From: Cryomorphaceae bacterium
Lineage (GTDB): Bacteria; Bacteroidota; Bacteroidia; Flavobacteriales; Schleiferiaceae
Length of the DNA: 5,278 nt
Reading direction: 5' to 3'
Assembly (NCBI GenBank): GCA_003507115.1
Contig: DNWN01000129.1
Span: forward strand, 6,478-11,755
Below the pieces are notes generated by a model, which had not been told where the DNA came from, ran no database searches, and saw only the letters and a program-made list of their open reading frames with translations. Positions within the stretch are counted from its first letter, which is position 1, and every line of letters starts with the position of its first letter. This document shows positions 1 through 5,278 of this stretch, piece after piece. A program made the position numbers and the translations under genes.

Positions 1-1
1 G

Positions 2-538
2 GTGGCGGACCTCGATGCGGTAGCGCTTTCCGCGGGCCCAGGGTCTTACACCGGATTGCGCATTGGCGCATCGGCAGCCAAAGGCTTGGTCGCGCCGCAT
101 GGCCTGCCGCTCATTGCCTATTCCTCCCTAGAAGCCCTGGCAGTGGGTGCGAGGGAAACCCTCGGCAATTCTACGGAGCCCTATGGAATTTGGGCCGCGA
201 TGGATGCCCGGCGGATGGAAGTATATTCGGCCTTGTTTGCAGCCACCGGAGAACGTTGGACCGCAGACGCCCCCCAACTCTTGGAGGAGGCTCCTATACT
301 GGAAGGATTCCCCGAGGGACTGCCCATCTACGGGGTAGGCGACGGAGTAGAGAAGGCCCAGGTGGGCTGGCCAGCCTTGCGCCGGCTCCCCCTAGACTAT
401 GCCCAGGCACGCCATGGGGCCCCCTTGGCTTTACGCGCTTGGGAGCAAAAAGATTTTGTCGATGCGGCGGCTTTTACGCCCTACTACCTGAAGGCCTTTC
501 GGGCGGGCGTGCCAAGGCTCGGACTTCCGAAGCTCTAA
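2..538 (+). CDS. tsaB: tRNA threonylcarbamoyladenosine biosynthesis protein TsaB, 5'-truncated by window edge
   Basis: TsaB is the inactive-paralogue partner of TsaD. Together with TsaE it transfers the threonylcarbamoyl group from TC-AMP to A37 of ANN-decoding tRNAs in the cytoplasm (family knowledge). The visible 178 codons contain the family signature GPGSYTGLRIG at visible residues 12-22, followed by A-x-AAKGL. They also contain the block MDARRMEVYSALF near residues 67-79 and the C-terminal FTPYYLKAF seen in Bacteroidota TsaB. TsaB proteins are about 220-240 residues and this signature usually lies near residue 70, so roughly the first 60 residues (the first part of the ASKHA fold) lie left of the window. 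The GTG at position 2 is therefore most likely an internal valine, not the start. The frame ends with TAA at 536-538. The gene converges on tag and overlaps its end by 65 bp, leaving no room for a separate terminator between them. Identification is strong; only the start is unseen. Confidence 0.95.
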   Translation: MADLDAVALSAGPGSYTGLRIGASAAKGLVAPHGLPLIAYSSLEALAVGARETLGNSTEPYGIWAAMDARRMEVYSALFAATGERWTADAPQLLEEAPILEGFPEGLPIYGVGDGVEKAQVGWPALRRLPLDYAQARHGAPLALRAWEQKDFVDAAAFTPYYLKAFRAGVPRLGLPKL

Positions 539-1085
539 AGCACGTGGCATCGTGGTCATTGACCACACCACAGGCTTGTAAGTGGGCATATACCACGGTC
601 GAGCCGACAAAAGAAAATCCGCGTTTTTTTAGATCCGCCGAGATGCGGTCACTGAGTTCCGACGTAGCGGGGACCTTGGCGCCTGGGGGACGCTCCTGGA
701 CTTCCCCGTGGGTCCATTGCCAGAAATAGTGGGCGAGACCCATGCCTTCTGCGTGCATACGCAGGGTAGCTTGGGCGTTGCGAATGGCACCGCGAATTTT
801 GGCGCGGTTTCGAATAATGCGCGGATCCCCGGCCAAACGCTCCACATCTTCTTCCGTCATTGCAGCCATCTGTGCTACATCAAATCCGGCAAAAACCTCC
901 GCAAAGGCGTCTCGCTTGCGCCATACCATCAGCCAATTGAGTCCCGCTTGGAAGGTTTCCAAAATGAGAAACTCAAACATGCGGGCATCGTCATAGACGG
1001 GACGCCCCCAGTATTCGTCATGGTAGGCTTCGTAGTCGGGGGCCGTTTGGCACCAGGCACATTTAGAGGGATTGGAGGTAGGCAT
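474..1085 (-). CDS. tag: DNA-3-methyladenine glycosylase I (Tag)
   Basis: Cytosolic base-excision repair enzyme that hydrolyses the N-glycosidic bond of 3-methyladenine (and less well 3-methylguanine) in alkylated DNA, leaving an abasic site. The 203-residue product compares with 187 in E. coli Tag. All four residues of the family's zinc snap are present: Cys9 and His22 near the N-terminus (CAWC...AYHDEYWG) and His178 and Cys182 near the C-terminus (VNDHDATC). Residues matching the E. coli substrate pocket are Tyr21, Glu43 (LILETFQAGLNW) and Trp51. The helix-hairpin-helix region ends in GFSFVGSTVVYAHLQACG. The frame is open upstream to 1253, but the ATG at 1085 puts the first zinc Cys at residue 9 (residue 4 in E. 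coli), and the upstream part is antisense-frame noise inside the DUF255 gene. No Shine-Dalgarno is visible; the start lies 23 bp inside the DUF255 gene's 3' end, suggesting coupled translation. A 21-residue tail after Cys182 is encoded antisense to tsaB. Confidence 0.96.
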   Translation of the reverse strand: MPTSNPSKCAWCQTAPDYEAYHDEYWGRPVYDDARMFEFLILETFQAGLNWLMVWRKRDAFAEVFAGFDVAQMAAMTEEDVERLAGDPRIIRNRAKIRGAIRNAQATLRMHAEGMGLAHYFWQWTHGEVQERPPGAKVPATSELSDRISADLKKRGFSFVGSTVVYAHLQACGVVNDHDATCFRASEVRALARPPERPSGSRA

Positions 1086-2970
1086 GCAAGGACGATTCAG
1101 TTTCGAAGGCCAAGGTACAGGCCGATTCGTGGCATACTTGTCCAAAGGGAGGTACCTCCGCTTCCGCGGGCCCCCAAAGCCACCAATGGGCTGGAATGCG
1201 CACAGGGTGGGAATAGCTGGCGGGCAAGAGGAGATGTTCTGTACCGGGCGCAAGGCTGGGTACGAGACTCCACCATGACATGGATTGGGCGGGGCTGGCC
1301 GCTACATGGGCTGCGCGCGCCACCAAATCCTTGGCTCGCTCGAGCATGCCGGGGTTCGTGCGCAGGTGCCCAACATAGATCAATGCCCGAGCAAGCTGCG
1401 CTTGGGCACTTGGCAAGACGTCATCTTCCCAGTCGTACTGGGCCAGAAAAGCGGGTTCCGGTTGGGTTTTGGCCGCATAGAGGTAGGCATGTCCATCCCA
1501 GTGGTGCTCATCTGCATAGGCGAGGAGGGCTTCGCTACGTGTGATCCATCGGGGATCGAGGCTAAGCTGTGCCGCGGCCATGCACAGGGCGAGGCTGCCG
1601 GCCAAATCATCCAAAAATGCCCAGCCCTGCGCCGGCTTCCCCGAATAGGATACATGGGCACATCGCCCTTCCACGGGTCCAAACTGGGCCATGTGGGCTT
1701 CGGCGGCCCCGAGCGCGCTTTCCTTCCAGGCGGGGATGTGCAAGGCGCCTTCTAGGAGCCCGACGCCAATCCATGCGTTCCATGCGTGGACGGATTTGTC
1801 ATCTCGGAAGGGGAGGGGGCGGGCCAGTGCTGCGGGCCGCAGCGCGTCCAGCAGCGACGTCCATGCCTCGGAAGGGCGACCCTCCAAGGGGTGCCAATGA
1901 AGCACGTGGCTGCCCTCCCACGTAGGGCCCTGTGTCCGCAAAAGGTTCAGGGCCTCCGCCGACCGAGGGGAACCCAGGGCGGCCTCCAGTTCAGCTTCCG
2001 TCCAGACGTAACTGGCACCCTCTTTTCCGTCGGTATCGGCATCCAGGGCCGCACAAAATAGCCCATCGGAGCGCTGCATTTCACGCAAGAGCCAGTTGGC
2101 CGTGGCCTCAAAAGCCCTTCGATCGGTGGCATCGCTGGACATGGAAAAAATCTGAGCTGCCCAGCGAAGCCAAAGCCCGTTGTCATAGGCCATCTTTTCA
2201 AAATGGGGCACATGCCAGGCCGCATCTGTGCTGTAGCGGAACAGTCCCCCGCGCAGCGTATCGTAGGAGCCCGAGTGGAAGATGGCCCGGAGTGTTTTCA
2301 CACTGTGCGCTTGCGCAGCGGCATAGGGTGTTTTAGGGGGCAGTCGGTGGAGGGAAGACCACAAGGCGGGCAGGGGGAATTTGGGAGCGCCTCGAAGCCC
2401 GCCGTGGTCTGGGTCCCAAGCGGGAGCGTCCTCGGTCCAAGGCCAAGCCTCCGGAGCCCAGGCCGTCAGGCCATCTGCGCTAGCAGGCAAGGCCGCACCT
2501 TCGAGCGCATCCACCAATTTTTGGGCATAGGGGCCGGGCACGTCGGCATGGTGATCGCGGATCTCGACCAACTTGGCCAAGGCAGAAAGCCACCGGTCTT
2601 TGGGGAGGTAGGTACTGGCCCAAATCGGCCGCCCATCCGGCAAGCAGACGACATTCAACGGCCAGCCCCCCTGCCCGGACAGGGCGAGGGCAGCAGCCAT
2701 GTAGGCTTGGTCGACATCCGGGCGCTCTTCGCGGTCTACCTTGATGTTCCGAAAGTGCGCGTTCATGTAGGCGGCACACTCGGCATCCTCAAATATTTCT
2801 CGCTCCATCACGTGGCACCAGTGGCATGCAGAGTACCCAATGCTGACGAGTAACCACTGCCCTTCGGCGGCGGCCGCCTCCAGCGATTCGGCGCTCCAAG
2901 GCCACCACTGCACCGGGTTGTGCGCGTGTTGCTGGAGGTAGGCGCTATCGCTTTGGGCAAGACCGTTCAT
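1063..2970 (-). CDS. Thioredoxin domain-containing protein, DUF255 / YyaL / SPATA20 family
   Basis: The 635-residue protein (family members are usually about 650-700) has the full YyaL/SPATA20 layout. The N-terminal thioredoxin-like domain spans about residues 8-135: AYLQQHAHNPVQWWPW at 10-25, SIGYSACHWCHVMERE at 43-58 with redox-type Cys49-His-Trp-Cys52, KVDREERPDVDQAYM at 77-91, and SGQGGWPLNVVCLPDG at 98-113. A helical six-hairpin (glycosidase/epimerase-like) domain follows: GGLRGAPKFPLP at 190-201, GGLFRYSTDAAWHVPHFEKMAYDNG at 241-265, ALDADTDGKEGASYVWTEAE at 308-327, and RDDKSVHAWNAW at 389-400. The ending VCHESAC resembles the family's Cys-containing C-terminus. There is no signal peptide, so it is probably cytosolic. 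Its biochemical activity is not established in bacteria; a thiol-redox or carbohydrate-related role is inferred from folds only. The ATG at 2970 places the QQHAHNPV motif where family members have it. Its 3' end overlaps tag by 23 bp, so the two genes are probably co-transcribed. Confidence 0.94.
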   Translation of the reverse strand: MNGLAQSDSAYLQQHAHNPVQWWPWSAESLEAAAAEGQWLLVSIGYSACHWCHVMEREIFEDAECAAYMNAHFRNIKVDREERPDVDQAYMAAALALSGQGGWPLNVVCLPDGRPIWASTYLPKDRWLSALAKLVEIRDHHADVPGPYAQKLVDALEGAALPASADGLTAWAPEAWPWTEDAPAWDPDHGGLRGAPKFPLPALWSSLHRLPPKTPYAAAQAHSVKTLRAIFHSGSYDTLRGGLFRYSTDAAWHVPHFEKMAYDNGLWLRWAAQIFSMSSDATDRRAFEATANWLLREMQRSDGLFCAALDADTDGKEGASYVWTEAELEAALGSPRSAEALNLLRTQGPTWEGSHVLHWHPLEGRPSEAWTSLLDALRPAALARPLPFRDDKSVHAWNAWIGVGLLEGALHIPAWKESALGAAEAHMAQFGPVEGRCAHVSYSGKPAQGWAFLDDLAGSLALCMAAAQLSLDPRWITRSEALLAYADEHHWDGHAYLYAAKTQPEPAFLAQYDWEDDVLPSAQAQLARALIYVGHLRTNPGMLERAKDLVARAAHVAASPAQSMSWWSLVPSLAPGTEHLLLPASYSHPVRIPAHWWLWGPAEAEVPPFGQVCHESACTLAFETESSLHAYLQSL

Positions 2971-3103
2971 AGCACAAGGATACGCCGCCTCCCGGGGATG
3001 GAAAAATACCCGGGAAGGAACGAAGGATTACCCCGAACGTGGACGTCCCCCGGGCATATCATGAGAATTTGGAACGCGCGCTGTGCCTCAGGGAAACGGC
3101 ACC
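2971..3103. other. 133-bp spacer between the dipeptidase and DUF255 genes
   Basis: Both flanking genes are on the minus strand, so this is the leader or linker in front of the DUF255 gene. No coding sequence is recognisable. It contains a GC-rich 7-bp inverted repeat (2990-3015, listed separately) and three CCCGGG hexamers starting at 2991, 3009 and 3049. On the minus strand the complement of 3001-3008 reads TATTTTTC, one base off the Bacteroidota -7 element TAnnTTTG. I found no convincing TTG -33 element upstream of it, so an independent promoter for the DUF255-tag pair is possible but weakly supported. Confidence 0.5.
2990..3015 (-). repeat. GC-rich inverted repeat upstream of the DUF255 gene
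   Basis: TCCCGGG at 2990-2996 pairs perfectly with CCCGGGA at 3009-3015 across a 12-base, A-rich loop (on the plus strand). It lies 20 bp before the DUF255 start on the minus strand. In that transcript it would form a 7-bp hairpin with a U-rich loop. There is no U-tract after the stem, so it is not a standard intrinsic terminator; it could be a leader hairpin or an operator. Each arm is itself a palindromic CCCGGG, which makes chance occurrence easier in GC-rich DNA. Confidence 0.4.
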
Positions 3104-4477
3104 TTATCCTTGAGCAAAATGCCGATAGAACAAGGGGATCGTTTCGATGCCCTTCAAGTAGTTGACGACTCCGTAATGTTCGTTGGGCGAGTGGATGGCA
3201 TCACTGTCGAGACCAAAGCCCATGAGGATGCTTTTGACGCCTAGCTCTTGCTCAAATAAGGCGACAATGGGGATGGAACCTCCGCTGCGCACGGGAACGG
3301 CCTTTTGGCCAAAGGAATCGCTCAGGGCCGCGACGGCAGCTTGGTAGCCCGGATGGTCCGTGGGGCAAACATAGGGTTGTCCTCCGTGGTGAGGGGTAAC
3401 CTTGATTCGCACGCCCGCCGGAGCGATCTGAATGAAGTAGTCCGTAAACAATTGGGTGATTTCGTCTGGATCTTGGTGAGGTACGAGGCGCATGGAAATC
3501 TTGGCGTAGGCCTTAGAGGCGATCACGGTTTTGGCACCGGCACCCGTGTAGCCGCCCCAAATGCCATTGACATCCAACGTCGGACGAATGCTGTTCCGCT
3601 CCATGGTGCTGAAGCCAGCTTCTCCGGCTACATCCACCAGGTCCAAGGCCTTCTTGTAGTCCTCGAGTGAAAAGGGGGCTTGGGCGAGTTCTGCGCGCTC
3701 CGATTCTGTTAGTGCCTCCACTTTGTCGTAGAAGCCGGGAATGGTAATGCGCTTCTGGTCGTCGTGCAACCGCGCAATCATTTCGTTCAAGGCGTTGATG
3801 GGATTGGCGACGGCTCCGCCATAGAGTCCAGAGTGGAGGTCGCGGTTGGGTCCCGTGACTTCCACTTCCACATAGGCGAGGCCACGCAGGCCGGTAGTCA
3901 GGGAGGGTACCCCGGGGGCCACCATGCCCGTGTCCGAGATTAAAACAACGTCGCAGGCCAAGCGCGCGTGGTTGCGTTGAACGTACCAAGCCAAGTTGGC
4001 GGAACCCACTTCCTCCTCGCCTTCAATCATGAATTTGATGTTGCAGGGCACATTGCCCGTAGCGACCATGGCCTCGAAGGCCTTGACATGCATAAAGAAC
4101 TGGCCTTTGTCGTCACAGGCGCCCCGCGCAAAAATGGCGCCTTGAGGATGAATGTCGGTCGGGCGGATTTCCGGTTCAAAGGGGGGACTGCTCCACAGTT
4201 CCACCGGGTCGGCGGGCTGCACATCGTAATGCCCATAAACGAGCACCGTAGGACGCTTCGGATCAATCATGTATTCCCCGTAGACCACCGGGAATCCGGG
4301 GGTCTCACATACTTCTACCTGTTGAGCGCCCGCCTCGCGCAGAAAGCGCGCGGTGGCCTCTGCCGTGGCCAAAACACTGGGAGCAAAGGCGGGATCCGCA
4401 CTGACGCTGGGTAGGCGGAGAAGTTCAAATAACTCATCCAGAAAGCGTTGACGATGTTGAGCGATGTAGTTTTCCAT
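3104..4477 (-). CDS. M20-family metallopeptidase (dipeptidase)
   Basis: A 457-residue cytosolic zinc peptidase of the M20 dipeptidase/carnosinase-like group, which hydrolyses di- and short peptides. By comparison with human carnosinase CN2 the di-metal site is complete: His83 (GHYDVQP, with Asp85 supporting it), bridging Asp122 (ACDDKG), general base Glu155 and ligand Glu156 (IEGEEEVGS), Asp182 (ISDTG) and His429 (IHSPNE). The inserted dimerisation (lid) domain begins around residue 200 and carries DLHSGLYGG with His215, the residue that reaches into the partner's active site in this family. The length is typical of the group. The frame is open up to 4702, but the ATG at 4477 (MENYIAQHRQ) starts just before the conserved first helix; the extra 75 codons would be antisense to the signal peptide of the divergent gene. 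No Shine-Dalgarno is visible. Exact substrate preference cannot be read from the sequence. It lies 133 bp upstream of the DUF255 gene on the same strand and could share its transcript. Confidence 0.95.
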   Translation of the reverse strand: MENYIAQHRQRFLDELFELLRLPSVSADPAFAPSVLATAEATARFLREAGAQQVEVCETPGFPVVYGEYMIDPKRPTVLVYGHYDVQPADPVELWSSPPFEPEIRPTDIHPQGAIFARGACDDKGQFFMHVKAFEAMVATGNVPCNIKFMIEGEEEVGSANLAWYVQRNHARLACDVVLISDTGMVAPGVPSLTTGLRGLAYVEVEVTGPNRDLHSGLYGGAVANPINALNEMIARLHDDQKRITIPGFYDKVEALTESERAELAQAPFSLEDYKKALDLVDVAGEAGFSTMERNSIRPTLDVNGIWGGYTGAGAKTVIASKAYAKISMRLVPHQDPDEITQLFTDYFIQIAPAGVRIKVTPHHGGQPYVCPTDHPGYQAAVAALSDSFGQKAVPVRSGGSIPIVALFEQELGVKSILMGFGLDSDAIHSPNEHYGVVNYLKGIETIPLFYRHFAQG

Positions 4478-4526
4478 GGGCCCAAGATAGGAAGCATCCC
4501 AAGGATGCACTACCTTGTGTGAACCT
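4478..4526. promoter_or_regulatory. 49-bp divergent intergenic region, presumed promoter/operator zone
   Basis: This is the whole gap between the divergent starts of the M20 dipeptidase (minus) and the surface protein (plus), so any promoter must sit here or inside the opposite gene. On the minus strand TATCTTGG (complement of 4482-4489) is one mismatch from the Bacteroidota -7 element TAnnTTTG; on the plus strand TACCTTGT at 4511-4518 is a weaker match. Neither has a clear TTG about 19 bp upstream, and both would give almost leaderless transcripts. That the region is regulatory is inferred from position. Confidence 0.35.
4484..4516. repeat. Imperfect inverted repeat with perfect 6-bp core in the divergent spacer
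   Basis: The core GCATCC (4494-4499), CAA, GGATGC (4503-4508) is a perfect 6-bp inverted repeat. Outside it, AAGATAG at 4484-4490 matches the reverse complement (AAGGTAG) of CTACCTT at 4510-4516 in six of seven positions, with 3 bases between arm and core on the left and 1 on the right. Together the arms cover 33 of the 49 spacer bases and overlap both weak -7-like boxes. It could be an operator for a dimeric regulator or a hairpin; no U-tract supports termination. Confidence 0.45.
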
Positions 4527-5278
4527 ATGCGCGCAGGAATCTTTGGCCGGTATTTTTTGACGGTGGTCGTTGTTTTAGTGGCCACGACCTCGTCCATTTT
4601 GGCGCAAAACATCACGGTGAATTCGACTTCTCCCCGCAACCAACCTATGTGGCTGGTCCAGAACGTCATGGTCGGGCCCAATATGACGGTCTTTAGCCCC
4701 ATTGGCCCTTTGGGAACCCCGATTAGCCAGCCTTCTTCCGTTCAAATCGGAAAATTCAACATCAACAACCCCAACTTCGGACTGGATAGCGGCATTGTCA
4801 TGGTGTCCACGGACGCCTATGATGTGGTGCCGGGTCAATCCGGAAGCTATACCTCTTACCCTACTCAGACACCTTCGGCCAATCTGACGACCGTATTGAA
4901 CGCCATTGGGTCGAGCAGTTCCTCCCAGTATGACCGCGCGAGCATCCAATTCAGCTTTGTGGCCCCGGGCGATTCGGTGAAGTTTGATTACATCTTTGCC
5001 TCGAAAGAATACACCTCTTACACGTGCTCGTCTTTCAATGACGTATTTGGCTTCTTTCTCATAGGCCAAGGCATCAATGGACAGCCCTTGTGGAATGCAA
5101 ACGGCACCCCCAACATCGATACCGTCAACTTGGCGGTAATTCCTGGAACTACGACGCCTGTGGCGGTGAACACCATCAACCAGGGCTATCCCTCAGGCAG
5201 CTGGCCCGCGACCAACTGCTCCAGCGCCAACCCCAATTATGTGACGAATGCAGTGTATTACAATGCGAATACAGGGGG
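4527..5278 (+). CDS. Secreted choice-of-anchor L domain surface protein, 3'-truncated by window edge
   Basis: The frame opens with ATG at 4527, shortly after an in-frame TAG at 4488-4490, and stays open to the window end (250 codons visible). The start gives a clear signal peptide: MRAGIFGRY, a hydrophobic core at about residues 9-21 (FLTVVVVLVA) and probable cleavage after Ala26 (SSILA|QN), a typical Bacteroidota pattern. The mature part matches the choice-of-anchor L domain: GLDSGIVMVST near 85-95, IQFSFVAPGDSVKFDYIFASKEY at 140-162 split as IQFSFVAPGDS and VKFDYIFASKEY, CSSFNDVFGFFLIG at 167-180, GQGINGQ at 180-186, and NLAVIPGTTTPVAVNTIN at 201-218. Visible cysteines are 167 and 231. Related proteins are large exported surface proteins whose C-terminus often carries PKD-like repeats, a gliding-motility C-terminal domain or a type IX secretion sorting signal; none of that is visible here, so the export route is inferred. 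No Shine-Dalgarno precedes the start. It is divergent from the M20 dipeptidase with a 49-bp gap. The exact role (adhesion, motility or other) is unknown. Confidence 0.9.
   Translation, partial: MRAGIFGRYFLTVVVVLVATTSSILAQNITVNSTSPRNQPMWLVQNVMVGPNMTVFSPIGPLGTPISQPSSVQIGKFNINNPNFGLDSGIVMVSTDAYDVVPGQSGSYTSYPTQTPSANLTTVLNAIGSSSSSQYDRASIQFSFVAPGDSVKFDYIFASKEYTSYTCSSFNDVFGFFLIGQGINGQPLWNANGTPNIDTVNLAVIPGTTTPVAVNTINQGYPSGSWPATNCSSANPNYVTNAVYYNANTG

Noticed and set aside
1086..1253. 56-codon N-terminal extension of Tag
   Set aside because: It would lie wholly inside the DUF255 coding region and push the first zinc Cys to residue 65; the ATG at 1085 fits the family.
708..1544. Long plus-strand open frame of 278 codons
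   Set aside because: It lies antisense to tag and the DUF255 gene, both of which carry full family motifs. Its translation shows no recognisable domain and low-complexity Arg/Gly-rich stretches typical of GC-rich antisense frames.
2203..2853. Plus-strand open frame of 216 codons
   Set aside because: Antisense to the conserved N-terminal half of the DUF255 protein; no motif of its own.
3083..3102. Possible terminator hairpin just after the dipeptidase stop (GTGCC ... GGCAC)
   Set aside because: Only a 5-bp stem with a 10-base loop and no following U-tract on the minus strand; not distinguishable from chance.
3968..4414. Plus-strand open frame of 148 codons
   Set aside because: Antisense to the catalytic domain of the M20 dipeptidase; no family resemblance.
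4478..4702. 75-codon N-terminal extension of the M20 dipeptidase
   Set aside because: The open frame continues, but the extension is antisense to the signal peptide of the divergent gene, and the M20 family begins at the MENYIAQ helix.
4575..5069. Minus-strand open frame of 164 codons
   Set aside because: Antisense to the signal peptide and choice-of-anchor L domain of the surface protein; Arg/Gly/His-rich shadow without motifs.

Overview
The window reads as ordinary chromosomal DNA from a fairly GC-rich member of the Bacteroidota. Three things point there. The gene entering at the right edge is a secreted choice-of-anchor L surface protein, a family concentrated in that phylum. The TsaB has the Bacteroidota-style 'MDARRMEVY' and 'FTPYYLKAF' stretches. 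None of the visible starts is preceded by a clear Shine-Dalgarno sequence.

Layout, left to right. (1) At 2-538 on the plus strand is the 3' three-quarters of tsaB (tRNA t6A synthesis), cut by the window start. (2) At 474-1085 on the minus strand is tag, 3-methyladenine-DNA glycosylase I. It meets tsaB tail to tail and overlaps it by 65 bp. (3) At 1063-2970 on the minus strand is a YyaL/SPATA20-type (DUF255) thioredoxin-domain protein, whose last codons overlap the tag start by 23 bp. (4) At 2971-3103 is a 133-bp spacer with a GC-rich inverted repeat. (5) At 3104-4477 on the minus strand is an M20-family metallodipeptidase. (6) At 4478-4526 is a 49-bp divergent spacer, largely filled by an imperfect inverted repeat. 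(7) From 4527 to beyond the right edge on the plus strand is the secreted surface protein, of which 250 residues are visible.

The three minus-strand genes (M20 dipeptidase, DUF255 protein, tag) run in the same direction and may share a transcript; the DUF255-tag pair almost certainly does because the genes overlap. Functionally they are unrelated housekeeping genes: peptide turnover, a poorly understood thioredoxin-like protein, and alkylation repair. tsaB and the surface protein are transcribed the other way on either side.

No mobile element, CRISPR array, RNA gene, phage gene or novel multi-gene system was seen. The points worth a second look are the tight gene overlaps, the palindrome in the divergent spacer and the truncated surface protein. 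There is no gene-free stretch over 300 bases.
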